From Marinifilum sp. D714 (GTDB lineage Bacteria; Bacteroidota; Bacteroidia; Bacteroidales; Marinifilaceae): DNA of 64,000 bases. The stretch lies in assembly GCF_030851345.1 (NCBI RefSeq), contig NZ_JALPNU010000001.1, forward strand, positions 124,001-188,000, read 5' to 3'. Position numbers and translations under genes: made by a program. Of this stretch, positions 52,709 to 62,066 are shown piece by piece. The notes below the pieces were generated by a model. It saw nothing but the letters and a program-made list of their open reading frames with translations. It had not been told where the DNA came from and searched no databases. The stretch's first letter is position 1. Each line of letters begins with the position of its first letter.

Positions 52709-53326
52709 TTATAAATTTATTTCCAGTAAAATCGCCACCAAGTAGGCATGTTTGCCTAGCTTTTCTCGCAATTCTCGGTAGGCATTTAATTTATGTGATT
52801 TCACTGTATTAATGGTCAAACCCATGATATCAGCAATTTCCTGATTTTTTAATCCCAATAAACTGTATCGGATAATTTGTTGGCGTTGTTTGGGCAATTC
52901 ACCAATGAATTTGTATAGCAATCGAGATACTTCTTCAGAAAGAACTTGATCCAAAAAAAATTCTTCGGTTTCCAATTTAGGTAGAGACTCTGCAATGTAT
53001 TTGTTTTTTACCTGTTCATGCTTGATGTTATTCAAACATTTGTTGCGAACAGCTCTATACAAATACACCTTTAAAGTAATTTCGTTCTGGTATTCATCCT
53101 GCTTTTCCCACAAGCTTACAAAAACCTCTTGCACCAAATCCTCACTCAAATTAATATCAGATACAAAAGTATTTGCAAATCCTACAAGACTTGCAAAATA
53201 CTGATCAAATACTTCTCTGAATTTGTCCCTGTTGAGTACTATTTTATTAGATTTGGTCAATGGGTTTGTGGGTTTAGATTTGGCTACAAAATAAATGCTT
53301 TTATTTGAATCAGAAAAACTTTGCAT
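52709..53326 (-). CDS. ECF RNA polymerase sigma factor (locus 3)
   Basis: 205 residues from the Met at 53326 (MQSFSDSNKSIYFVAKSKPT), chosen because sigma region 2 (FDQYFASLVGFANTFVSD; SEDLVQEVFVSLWEKQ) starts about 37 residues later; the frame is open to 53452 but those 42 residues look unlike a sigma factor. Region 4 is LPKQRQQIIRYSLLGLKNQ and ADIMGLTINTVKSHKLNAYR. It pairs with the FecR at 51186 and presumably transcribes susC/susD of locus 3. The true start could be anywhere between the two Met codons. Confidence 0.92.
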   Translation of the reverse strand: MQSFSDSNKSIYFVAKSKPTNPLTKSNKIVLNRDKFREVFDQYFASLVGFANTFVSDINLSEDLVQEVFVSLWEKQDEYQNEITLKVYLYRAVRNKCLNNIKHEQVKNKYIAESLPKLETEEFFLDQVLSEEVSRLLYKFIGELPKQRQQIIRYSLLGLKNQEIADIMGLTINTVKSHKLNAYRELREKLGKHAYLVAILLEINL

Positions 53327-53594
53327 GATTTCCTTCCAACCGCACCAATTCATTTCTGCACAAATATTGTGTAACATATCCATATTAATTTCACAATTAT
53401 TTTCAATATCAACAATTATACTTATGTTTGTGAAGTGCATACACCAGCACAACTTTTACACCAAAGGAAACCTCTAATATTTCTGTTAAGATCAAATCTT
53501 AGGTATAATTTTTTACCTATTTTTACCACCCCTAAGAGAATTTAACAATACCGATGCTTTTGCATCATTTTTTAAACAACAAGTACATTAACTA

Positions 53595-56500
53595 ATGAAG
53601 AGATTATTTATTTTCTTAATGGCTGTGTTATGTAATGCCTATGCATTTGCCAATGGCAACTCAGAATGGATTCGTTACGCAGCAATTTCGCCAGATGGTA
53701 AACAAATTGTTTTCACAAACAGAGGAGATTTGTATCTGGTATCGAGCAAAGGTGGCGAAGCTCGCCCACTAACCTTCCATAAGGCTCACGATTATATGCC
53801 TGTTTGGAGCCACGATGGAAGCAAAATTGCATTCGCTTCAAACCGTTTTGGAAACTTTGATGTGTACATTATGGATGCCAATGGTGGTGCAGCAACTCGT
53901 TTGACTTATCATTCGAACAATGAAGTTCCTTACACTTTTACCCGCGACAATAAAAACATCTTATTTGGAGGTATTCGTTTGGATGATGTAAATCACAGAC
54001 AGTATCCACATCGTTCGCAAACCGAATTGTACCAGGTTCCTGCAAATGGTGGTCGTGTTGATCAAGTTTTCACAATTCCTGCTGAGGATGTAAAAATCAG
54101 CAAAGATGGAAAACAGATGATTTATCATGATGTAAAAGGTGGCGAAGATGAATTTCGTAAGCACCATGTTTCATCGGTTACCAGAGATATCTGGACTTAT
54201 GATGTTGCAACTGACAAACACAAAATGATCAGTACATTTAATGGTGAAGACAGAAATCCTGTTTACAGTACTGATGAAAAAAGCATTTACTACCTAAGCG
54301 AAGAAAGTGGATGTTTTAATGTGCACAAAATGGATCTTGCAACACCTGATAAAAACACGCAGATTACAACATTCAAAATGCATCCTGTTCGTTACCTAAG
54401 CATGGCAAACAACGGAACCCTTTGCTATACCCACAATGGTGAATTGTTCACCATGACCGATAACAAACAAGAAAAAGTAAAGGTTAATGTTCGTACTGAA
54501 GACAAAGCCAATAACGAGCAAATTATTTCGGTTCGTGGAAATGTAAAAGAAATGGCCATTTCGCCTGACGGAAAAGAAGTTGCCTATATTGTTAGAGGTG
54601 AAGTTTTTGTTTCTTCGGTTGAAGGTAAAATGACCAAAAGAATTACAACTACTCCTGCTCAGGAAAGATTTGTAAGCTTCTCGCCTGACGGAAAAAGCAT
54701 TCTTTATGCAAGTGAACGTAATGCGAAATGGGGAATCTACGCAAGTAAAAAAGTAAGCGATACTGAACCTTATTTCTATGCTTCAACTTTAATAAAAGAG
54801 GAGCCTGTAATTGTTAATGACAACAATAATTATGAGCCTGAATACTCTCCTGACGGAAAAGAAATTGCTTTTATTGAAAACAGAAGTTCTTTGAAGGTTT
54901 TCAATATCAAAAGCAAAAAGATCCGCACCATAATGAATGGCGATCAATTGTTTTATATGGGTGAAGGAGATCAGTATTTTACCTGGAGTCCTGATAGCAA
55001 ATGGTTATTGGTTGATTACTCTCCTGTATTGGCAAATGGCGAAGTTGTAATCATTTCGGCTGATGGCAAACAGAAAATGATTAACCTTACCGAAAGTGGT
55101 TATGGCGATAGCTATGCCAAATGGGTGAACAAAGGAAAGCAAATGTTGTGGTTTAGCGATCGTCACGGGTTACGTTCGTATGCAAACAGCGGTTCTCGTC
55201 AGATGGATGTATATACCATGTTCTTCACAAAAGATGCATGGGATCGTTTCAACATGAGTAAAGATGACTATGCTCTTCTTAAAGAAATTGAAAAGAAGGA
55301 AAAAGAAGAGAAAGAAAAAGCTAAAAAAGAAGAAGAAAAGAAAGACAAGAAAAAGTCGAAAAAGGACAAAGACAAAAAGGAAGAAACTAAAAAAGATAGT
55401 CTGTTAACTTTCGACTGGGATGGTATGAAAGATCGCAAGAAAAGATTGACCATTCACTCTTCTAAATTAAGCGATGCTATTCTTTCTAAAGATGGTGAGA
55501 CTTTATATTACATTGCAAAATTCGATAAAGAATATAGCATTTGGAGTACCAAACTACGTACAAAAGAAACCAAGAAATTAATTCCTATCGGATCCAGAGG
55601 TGGAAGTTTGCTTTGGGATAAAGAGATGAAAAAGTTGTTCTTATTATCAGGAGGAACAATGTCGAAAGTTGACTTGGCAGGAAAATCTACAAAAGCAATT
55701 TCTGTGAATAGCGAAATGATTTTGGATGTTGCTGCAGAACGTCAGCAGATGTTTGATCATGTTTATGCTCGAAACAAAGGCATGTTCTACATTTCGGATT
55801 ATCACGGAGCTCCTTGGGATGAGTTGAGAGACAATTACGAGCCAAAACTGAAATCAATCAGTAATGATTTCGAATTTGCGCAATTGCTTTCAGAAATGTT
55901 AGGTGAATTAAATGTTTCCCATTCTGGTGCTCGTTACTATGGTGGCATACGTAATGGTGACAAAACCGCTTCTTTGGGAATCTTTATCGATTACAAACAC
56001 AAAGGAGATGGTATCAAGATTACTGAAATCATGAAAGATGGTCCATTGGATAAGAAAAAATTCAATGTAAAACCGGGTATGATTATCGAGCAGATTGATG
56101 GAATCAAAATTGATAAAGGTGTTGATTTTGCAAAATTCTTAAATCGCAAAGCTGGTAGATTTACTGCACTTCACATTTTTGATCCTTCTACCAAAAAATA
56201 CCAGGACATTACTGTAAAACCTGTTTCATTAAGTACTGAGTCTGACTTGATTTACAAGCGTTGGGTGAAAAAGAATGAAGAGGAAGTTGACCGTTTGAGT
56301 AATGGTAAACTAGCCTATGTTCACATACCAGGAATGAACGATGGTGCTTACCGTAACACTTACGAAAAAGTAATGGGTAAATACTATGATCGTGATGGTA
56401 TCATTATCGATACGCGTTTTAACGGTGGTGGTGACTTGGTTGGTGACATTACCATGTTCCTAACGGGTGAAACTTTTATGGAATATGCTATTGAAGATCG

Positions 56501-56861
56501 TACAGTTGGTTACGAGCCTGGTTACCGTTGGACCAAGCCTTCTGTAGCGATGATCAATGAATCAAACTATAGTGATGGTCACTGTTTCTCATGTGCTTAC
56601 CAAGACCTTGGCATTGGTAAACTTATTGGTATGCCAGTTCCGGGAACTTGTAGTTTTGCTGGTTGGGAAATGCTTCAAAATGATCGCGTACTTTGGGGAT
56701 CGATTCCTGTAAGTGCAAAAAACAAAGCAGGCGAATGGTTGGAAAACAATCAAACTGTTCCTGAAATTCAGGTTAAAAACATGCCTGAAACCATTACCAA
56801 AGGTGAAGACGAACAGCTGGAAGCTGCCGTTAAAGCTTTAATGGAAGAATGTGCAGAATAA
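53595..56861 (+). CDS. Tricorn-like S41 protease with propeller and PDZ domains
   Basis: 1088 residues with a signal peptide (MKRLFIFLMAVLCNAYAFAN). Two beta-propeller parts of TolB/PD40 repeats (RYAAISPDGKQIVFTNRGDL; WSHDGSKIAFASNRFGNFDV; FSPDGKSILYASERN) span to about residue 550. A strongly charged Lys/Glu linker follows at about 560-600, then the core-1 helices with the catalytic-His region (GELNVSHSGARYYGG), a PDZ domain (LGIFIDYKHKGDGIKITEIM) and the S41 fold (GIIIDTRFNGGGDLVGDITM; NESNYSDG with the probable Ser nucleophile near residue 990). It is expected to degrade peptides in the periplasm. A strong terminator follows at 56886. Confidence 0.93.
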   Translation: MKRLFIFLMAVLCNAYAFANGNSEWIRYAAISPDGKQIVFTNRGDLYLVSSKGGEARPLTFHKAHDYMPVWSHDGSKIAFASNRFGNFDVYIMDANGGAATRLTYHSNNEVPYTFTRDNKNILFGGIRLDDVNHRQYPHRSQTELYQVPANGGRVDQVFTIPAEDVKISKDGKQMIYHDVKGGEDEFRKHHVSSVTRDIWTYDVATDKHKMISTFNGEDRNPVYSTDEKSIYYLSEESGCFNVHKMDLATPDKNTQITTFKMHPVRYLSMANNGTLCYTHNGELFTMTDNKQEKVKVNVRTEDKANNEQIISVRGNVKEMAISPDGKEVAYIVRGEVFVSSVEGKMTKRITTTPAQERFVSFSPDGKSILYASERNAKWGIYASKKVSDTEPYFYASTLIKEEPVIVNDNNNYEPEYSPDGKEIAFIENRSSLKVFNIKSKKIRTIMNGDQLFYMGEGDQYFTWSPDSKWLLVDYSPVLANGEVVIISADGKQKMINLTESGYGDSYAKWVNKGKQMLWFSDRHGLRSYANSGSRQMDVYTMFFTKDAWDRFNMSKDDYALLKEIEKKEKEEKEKAKKEEEKKDKKKSKKDKDKKEETKKDSLLTFDWDGMKDRKKRLTIHSSKLSDAILSKDGETLYYIAKFDKEYSIWSTKLRTKETKKLIPIGSRGGSLLWDKEMKKLFLLSGGTMSKVDLAGKSTKAISVNSEMILDVAAERQQMFDHVYARNKGMFYISDYHGAPWDELRDNYEPKLKSISNDFEFAQLLSEMLGELNVSHSGARYYGGIRNGDKTASLGIFIDYKHKGDGIKITEIMKDGPLDKKKFNVKPGMIIEQIDGIKIDKGVDFAKFLNRKAGRFTALHIFDPSTKKYQDITVKPVSLSTESDLIYKRWVKKNEEEVDRLSNGKLAYVHIPGMNDGAYRNTYEKVMGKYYDRDGIIIDTRFNGGGDLVGDITMFLTGETFMEYAIEDRTVGYEPGYRWTKPSVAMINESNYSDGHCFSCAYQDLGIGKLIGMPVPGTCSFAGWEMLQNDRVLWGSIPVSAKNKAGEWLENNQTVPEIQVKNMPETITKGEDEQLEAAVKALMEECAE

Positions 56862-56885
56862 ACTATAGCTATAAAGATAAAAGTA

Positions 56886-56913
56886 AAGCCGCTGAATATT
56901 CAGCGGCTTTTTT
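56886..56913 (+). terminator. Terminator of the tricorn-like gene
   Basis: AAGCCGCTGAATATTCAGCG pairs with itself (AAGCCGCTGAA / TTCAGCGGCTT) and is followed by a T run. Confidence 0.88.
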
Positions 56914-57055
56914 GTGTGATAATATCTCTCATACTGTTAATAAATCACATTCTAAATAAGGAATAAAACACAAATAAAGACTCATTTGTCTTATTTAAAA
57001 GCTATTTTTATCACGTCTAAATTAAATTAGACCCATAAAAAGAAGATTGAATAAG

Positions 57056-58546
57056 ATGATTAAGAATTTTTCTGAGTACCTGAAAGAGTTTGAACAAACG
57101 CTTAAATCAGTATTTTACGAACGAGATGACATTAATAAATTCAGCTTGAATAGAGGTTTTCCACCATTGGTAATGCGTGAGATAATGGCCAGTGCTCCTT
57201 TATCGGTTGCCATTCCAGAAAACTATGGAGGAAGAGGTGCTAAAGTGAAGGAATGCTTGGGCATACTCTCTTCTGCAGCCTATGAATCATTACCATTGGC
57301 ATTAACATTAGGTATTAATATCGCACTATTTCTTGAGCCTGTAGCCAAATATGCCAACAACACGGTAAAGGGAGGTATCTTTAAGCGCTTTTTGGAAAAA
57401 CAGCAAATGGGTGGCTTAATGATTACCGAACCTGATTTTGGTAGCGATGCATTAAACATGCAAACTCATTATACCCAAAAAGATGACCTATATCACATTA
57501 AAGGGACTAAGCATTGGCAAGGTTTAACCGGATTAGCAGATTTTTGGCTGATCACATCAAGGCAGAAACATGAGCAGGGTAAATTGGATCGTGATATCGA
57601 TTTTTTTATTTGCGATGTAACTCAAAAAAACCAACAGGTTGTGGTCGAAGAATATTTCGACAACCTGGGATTATACATGATTCCTTACGGAACCAACAAA
57701 CTTGATATTCAAATTCCAAAGGAATATAAATTAACGCCCGAGAGTACTGGGGTTAAAATGATGCTTGACATTTTGCATCGAAGTAGAATGCAATTCCCAG
57801 GCATGGGATTGGGCTTTATCAAAAGACTAATGGATGAAGCAATTGATCAATGTAAAACCAGAATTGTTGGTGGAAAAAGTTTATTTTCTTTTGATCAGGT
57901 ACAACATCAAATTTCGAAAATACAAAGTGCTTACACCATATGCTCTGCTCTTTGCGTAAGAAGTAGCGATAAAAGTGGATTGGAAAACAATTTGGCTAGC
58001 GATGGTGTTGAGGCCAATAGCATAAAAACCGTGGTTACAGATTTAATGCAAGAATCAGCTCAAACATTGGTGCAATTATCTGGAGCGAAAGGTTACCGAT
58101 TAAGTCATATTGGAGGAAGAGGAATTGTTGATAGTCGTCCATTCCAAATATTCGAAGGGGCAAATGAAATGCTTTACACTCAAATTTCGGATATGATTCT
58201 GAAGATGATGAAGAAGAAAAAAGAGAGCAATCTGTTCCAATTTCTGAAAGATTTTAATCTAACAGAAAAAGCATCCGAATATTTCAAGAAGGAAATTAAC
58301 TTTTCAATTGATTTTAACCTTCCACAGCGCAAACAAGTTGATTTGGGAAAAGCTTTAAGCAGAATTGTATCCGCTGGTTTTGTTCTAAATCTGGAAGAAA
58401 AAGGTTTTAGAAAAGATTTGATAAGCAACTGCATCAACTCTTTACAGCATGATATCAGCAATTTGATTAACTCCTTTCAAATCAACAAAGGAGTATCAAG
58501 TATTGAGGATTATCAGGACGGAAGTTCCTGGCTTGAAATGGCATAA
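57056..58546 (+). CDS. Acyl-CoA dehydrogenase family protein
   Basis: 496 residues from ATG 57056; a TTG three codons upstream is an alternative. N-terminal helices (SVAIPENYGGRGAKVKECLG), FAD-contacting middle domain (GGLMITEPDFGSDALNMQTH; IKGTKHWQGLTGLADFWLIT), and C-terminal helices ending in the family motif GRGIVDSRPFQIFEGANEML. Such enzymes make trans-2-enoyl-CoA and pass electrons to ETF. The C-terminal extension after about 385 is longer than in classical short-chain enzymes. No beta-oxidation partner is adjacent, so the acyl chain is unknown. Confidence 0.9.
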   Translation: MIKNFSEYLKEFEQTLKSVFYERDDINKFSLNRGFPPLVMREIMASAPLSVAIPENYGGRGAKVKECLGILSSAAYESLPLALTLGINIALFLEPVAKYANNTVKGGIFKRFLEKQQMGGLMITEPDFGSDALNMQTHYTQKDDLYHIKGTKHWQGLTGLADFWLITSRQKHEQGKLDRDIDFFICDVTQKNQQVVVEEYFDNLGLYMIPYGTNKLDIQIPKEYKLTPESTGVKMMLDILHRSRMQFPGMGLGFIKRLMDEAIDQCKTRIVGGKSLFSFDQVQHQISKIQSAYTICSALCVRSSDKSGLENNLASDGVEANSIKTVVTDLMQESAQTLVQLSGAKGYRLSHIGGRGIVDSRPFQIFEGANEMLYTQISDMILKMMKKKKESNLFQFLKDFNLTEKASEYFKKEINFSIDFNLPQRKQVDLGKALSRIVSAGFVLNLEEKGFRKDLISNCINSLQHDISNLINSFQINKGVSSIEDYQDGSSWLEMA

Positions 58547-59080
58547 AACCAAATATTAACTCAGAGAGGATGTTCAATATTATCTAGCATCCTCTCCATA
58601 GTTCACCCTTCTATTTTTTCTTAATAATAACTTGCTATCCAGCAATTAAACTCCTTTCCTAAAAGTAACTAAGTTTAGATTTTCTGATGATATAGAAATC
58701 CGGATGTGATATCCGGAATTTGCTTCATGCGCCAACAACTTACATTAAATTCTATCCTAATGTCTATTTTAACAAAAAGACAAACACTCCTCAATTATTT
58801 TTGTTTACAATTTATTAAACTACACCGATACTGCTATCTCATCAATGTTTATATAACTTAAACTTGAAGCAATTACAAAACTATTTTCCATTTAATCTCT
58901 GGACATTCACATGATATAATCGTAAATTGGTTTTTCTATTCTAGCAAAACTGCCCCATAATTTATGCTCACTTTCTGTGCATAAATTAACCTTAATATCA
59001 GTAATTCTTAAATCCACTTACAAGTGACTTTTCATTTGTATTTAGTAATGTGTATTTATTCACCAAACAATAGTTAAGCC
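58547..59080. other. 534-base gap with two hairpins
   Basis: GAGAGGATG / CATCCTCTC (58564-58572, 58588-58596) probably ends the dehydrogenase transcript, though the U tract is poor. AATCCGGAT...ATATCCGGAATT (58698-58720) is a second palindrome. The remaining bases to 59080 are AT-rich with no gene seen. Confidence 0.55.
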
Positions 59081-60472
59081 ATGAAAATTAGTGAGAGTCA
59101 AAAAACGGAATTACAAAATGCCATAAAGGGAGAAGTTTTAATTCCTGGCAATGACAAATACGAAGAATCCAGGCAATTATGGAACGCAATGTTCGATAAA
59201 AAGCCAGCAATAATTATCAGGTGTCGCAATAAAAAAGACATCGCTCATGCAGTAAATTTTGGTCGTGACAACAATTTATTGATAGCCGTTAAAAGTGGTG
59301 GGCACAATTCTGCAGGAACAGGTTCATGTGATGATGGTCTGATGATAGATCTCTCGCTTATGCAAAAAGTAGATGTTGATGCAGAAAATGCAATTGTTAA
59401 AGCTGAAGCTGGCTGTTTGCTTTCAACTATAGATGCCGCAACTCAGAAGTATGGTCTGGCTGTTTCCTCAGGTATGATCTCTCATACTGGTGTAGGTGGT
59501 CTTACTCTTGGGGGTGGCTTTGGATGGATTAGCAGAAAACATGGCTTTTCCATTGATAATTTAATTTCTGCTGAGGTAATAACTGCCAAAGGCAAAATTG
59601 TGACTGCCAGTGCATCCGAAAATCCTGACTTATTTTGGGCCATTCGAGGTGGAGGTGGAAACTTTGGTGTGATAAGTTCTTTTGTATTTAAGGCAGCTAA
59701 AATAGGCACAGAAGTCCTTTCAGGACCCATTGTAAAAAGTTTTGATAACATGAAGGAGTACATGCAATTCCATCGCGAATTTGTGCGAACATTACCCGAC
59801 GAAATGACCATTAATATGGTTGTGAGACACGCTCCTCCTCTTCCATTCATTCCTGAAAAATATCATGGCAAACTGGTTTTACTACTACCTTTTGTTTGGT
59901 TGGGAGATCCTGATGAAGGACAAAAAATCATTCAAAACGTACGTGATTGTACCGAAACCATTGGTGATGGCTCGGGAATGCACCCGTGGGCTGGCTGGCA
60001 AACGGCATTCGATGAGCTAAACGCTCATGGCGCCCGCAACTATTGGAAATCGCACCACATTACCGACCTTTCTGATGGTTTTATCGATGCCATAATAGAA
60101 TATGCATTAAAATTCCCTACAACGGAATGTGAAATGTTTATTCCACATATGGAAGGTGCGCCAAGTAGAATAGATCCTGCTGCTACAGCATTCCCTCATC
60201 GAAAAACTCCTTTCCTTCTTAATATTCATACCCGCTGGAGAGATAGCAGTGATGATGAAAAGTGCTTACAATGGGTTAATGATTTTCACAAAGCAACCGA
60301 AGCTTTTGCCAAAGGAGTTTACGTTAATTTTATAAGTACCGAAGGGGCCGACAGGGTTAAAGATGCCTATACCGCCCCTATTTGGTATCGATTAACGGAG
60401 TGTAAAAACAAATGGGATCCTGATAATCTTTTTAGGATGAATCAAAATATAACTCCTTCGAATCATAAATAG
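59081..60472 (+). CDS. FAD-linked oxidoreductase (PCMH-type with berberine-bridge end)
   Basis: 463 residues. FAD-binding PCMH domain with AVKSGGHNSAGTGSCDDG, in which His75 would carry the covalent 8-alpha flavin. GVGGLTLGGGFGWISRKHG lacks the Cys of bicovalent enzymes, so a single link is expected. The substrate domain is in the middle, and the C-terminal BBE motif is YVNFISTEGADRVKDAY with KWDPDNLFRMNQNI. There is no signal peptide, so it is cytosolic. It oxidises an unknown alcohol, sugar or lactone with oxygen. A terminator follows directly. Confidence 0.92.
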   Translation: MKISESQKTELQNAIKGEVLIPGNDKYEESRQLWNAMFDKKPAIIIRCRNKKDIAHAVNFGRDNNLLIAVKSGGHNSAGTGSCDDGLMIDLSLMQKVDVDAENAIVKAEAGCLLSTIDAATQKYGLAVSSGMISHTGVGGLTLGGGFGWISRKHGFSIDNLISAEVITAKGKIVTASASENPDLFWAIRGGGGNFGVISSFVFKAAKIGTEVLSGPIVKSFDNMKEYMQFHREFVRTLPDEMTINMVVRHAPPLPFIPEKYHGKLVLLLPFVWLGDPDEGQKIIQNVRDCTETIGDGSGMHPWAGWQTAFDELNAHGARNYWKSHHITDLSDGFIDAIIEYALKFPTTECEMFIPHMEGAPSRIDPAATAFPHRKTPFLLNIHTRWRDSSDDEKCLQWVNDFHKATEAFAKGVYVNFISTEGADRVKDAYTAPIWYRLTECKNKWDPDNLFRMNQNITPSNHK

Positions 60473-60490
60473 TCAAATAATAATCTTTAC

Positions 60491-60523
60491 AAGAACCATC
60501 CAAATTTGGATGGTTCTTTTTTT
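60491..60523 (+). terminator. Terminator of the FAD oxidoreductase gene
   Basis: AAGAACCATCC / GGATGGTTCTT (60491-60501, 60508-60518) with an AAATTT loop and a T run. Confidence 0.9.
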
Positions 60524-60578
60524 ATGTAACAAATGAGAAACTCTTAGCTGTTTTAATTTAATTAACAGTAAAAATTTC

Positions 60579-60586
60579 TATATTTG
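60579..60586 (+). promoter_or_regulatory. -7 element before the small TlpA gene
   Basis: TATATTTG, 70 bases before the start codon at 60657. No clear TTG at the -33 place, so weak support. Confidence 0.35.
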
Positions 60587-60656
60587 ATAGGCTTCTATTT
60601 TTTTTATAGAACCAGAAGACATAACACCCCAATAATGAACCTTTAAAAATCCAAAA

Positions 60657-61472
60657 ATGAAATTTAAAATTACAGTCCTACTAATCCTTTCTTTTCTAAC
60701 TGTGTTTGGAACTTTTGCCCAACAGAAAAAAGTAATCAAGCCTGAAACCATTTATATCGTAGATAATGAGATCGTAAGCCCGGACTTTTTGAAAAAACTA
60801 AATCCTAATCACATTAAGGAAATGAAAATGAGCATATCGGGTGAAGAAAAAGAAGCTCTCGTAAAAAAGTTTGGTAAAACATTAGAAGATAACCAGATTG
60901 TTGTTTTGGTTATGAAAACCGAGGAGGAAATCAAAAACACCAAAGCCACCAAAACAATAACGCCTGAAGAGGCTGCAGAAATGATGCGCAAAAATGCCGA
61001 AGAGCGTGCCAAAAAAATAAAAGAATCTACCTTGGTAAATAGCGGCGATATGGCCAAAGATTTCACCCTCGAAATGCTTGATGGATCAAAGCTTAAGTTA
61101 TCAGATCTTAAAGGAAAGGTAGTATTGATCAACTTTTGGGCAACCTGGTGTGCTCCGTGCATGAAAGAACTTTATGAATTTCCAGAAAGAATTATCGAAC
61201 CATTTGCTGACAAGGATTTTGTATTGCTTGCTATTTCTCGTGGAGAAGAACCTGATGTAGTTCGTAAAAAAATGGATAAACTAAAAAGCAGAGGTGTGGA
61301 GTTCAATGCCGGATTAGATCCAAAAGAAGAAATATTTAAGCTTTATGCCACCAACTTGATTCCTCGTAACTTTTTGGTCGATCAAAACGGGAAAGTAGTG
61401 TACTCCTCGGTTGGTTACAGCAATGAAAAATTGAACGAATTGGTGAAGAAGATTGAGGAATTATTGAAATAG
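60657..61472 (+). CDS. TlpA-like thioredoxin-domain protein, solitary
   Basis: 271 residues with a signal peptide (LLILSFLTVFGTFAQQ). Residues 25-120 are a charged helical domain of unknown fold with a conserved-looking ETIYIVDNEIVSPDF start. Then GDMAKDFTLEMLDGSKLKLS opens a thioredoxin domain with WATWCAPC (165-168), ISRGEEPDVVRKKM and cis-Pro in NLIPRNFLVD. It is a periplasmic reductase or redox relay. Unlike the locus TlpA proteins it has no DUF4369 part and stands alone, with a terminator at 61523 and convergent with the barrel gene. Confidence 0.9.
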   Translation: MKFKITVLLILSFLTVFGTFAQQKKVIKPETIYIVDNEIVSPDFLKKLNPNHIKEMKMSISGEEKEALVKKFGKTLEDNQIVVLVMKTEEEIKNTKATKTITPEEAAEMMRKNAEERAKKIKESTLVNSGDMAKDFTLEMLDGSKLKLSDLKGKVVLINFWATWCAPCMKELYEFPERIIEPFADKDFVLLAISRGEEPDVVRKKMDKLKSRGVEFNAGLDPKEEIFKLYATNLIPRNFLVDQNGKVVYSSVGYSNEKLNELVKKIEELLK

Positions 61473-61522
61473 AAATACAATCAAACGTACATGCGACAAT
61501 TGAAAGAAAATTTAAATTAATG

Positions 61523-61554
61523 AAAACAGGACTTCATAGAGGTCCTGTTTTTAT
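61523..61554 (+). terminator. Terminator of the solitary TlpA gene
   Basis: AAAACAGGAC / GTCCTGTTTT with a short loop (CTTCATAGAG region), followed by a T run. Confidence 0.85.
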
Positions 61555-61628
61555 TTTAACACCGCATTATTCGAAAATCCCACATATTTACTGACATTCA
61601 GGATTTTAACTTAACAGTATCTACCTGG

Positions 61629-61960
61629 TTACCCAACCAGGTAAAATAGGTAGGTAGACCTCCTCAAGGCACTTATCCAACCTCCTAAAATAGGTTGGTA
61701 GACCTACTCAAGGCACTTACCCAACCTCCTAAACTAGGTTAGTGAACCTACTCAAGACACTTACCCAACCTCCTAAACTAGGTTGGTGAACCTACTCAAG
61801 ACACTTACCCAACCATCTAAACTAGGTTGGTGAACCTACTCAAGACACTTACCCAACCATCTAAACTAGGTTGGTGAACCTACTCAAGACACTTACCCAA
61901 CCTCCTAAAGTACATTTATGATCCTATTCGATATACTTACCTAAGCTTCTACCTGAGACA
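61629..61960. repeat. 44-bp tandem repeat array, about 7.5 copies
   Basis: Units begin at 61629, 61673, 61717, 61761, 61805, 61849 and 61893, each exactly 44 bases apart; a decayed partial copy starts near 61935. The central copies at 61761-61892 differ by only a few bases; the outer ones are more worn. Every unit contains CCAACCT...AGGTTGG, a 7-bp inverted repeat, overlapping TAGGTT...AACCTA. The array begins next to a perfect ACCTGGTT/AACCAGGT hairpin (61625-61644). It lies between convergent genes. The period is not a multiple of three, so it is not coding; there are no spacers, so it is not CRISPR. Confidence 0.93.
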
Positions 61961-62066
61961 CTAAATCGAGATAATGGCAATTCAACCCTAAATAATAATA
62001 TGGAGTTTTTAAGGCATGATTGTTTTGTAAGAAGCACTACAAGATGAAAGATTCCATTAAATGTAC

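Noticed and set aside
61629-61960. CRISPR array
   Set aside because: Units are contiguous, 44 bases apart with no unique spacers, and no cas gene is in the window.
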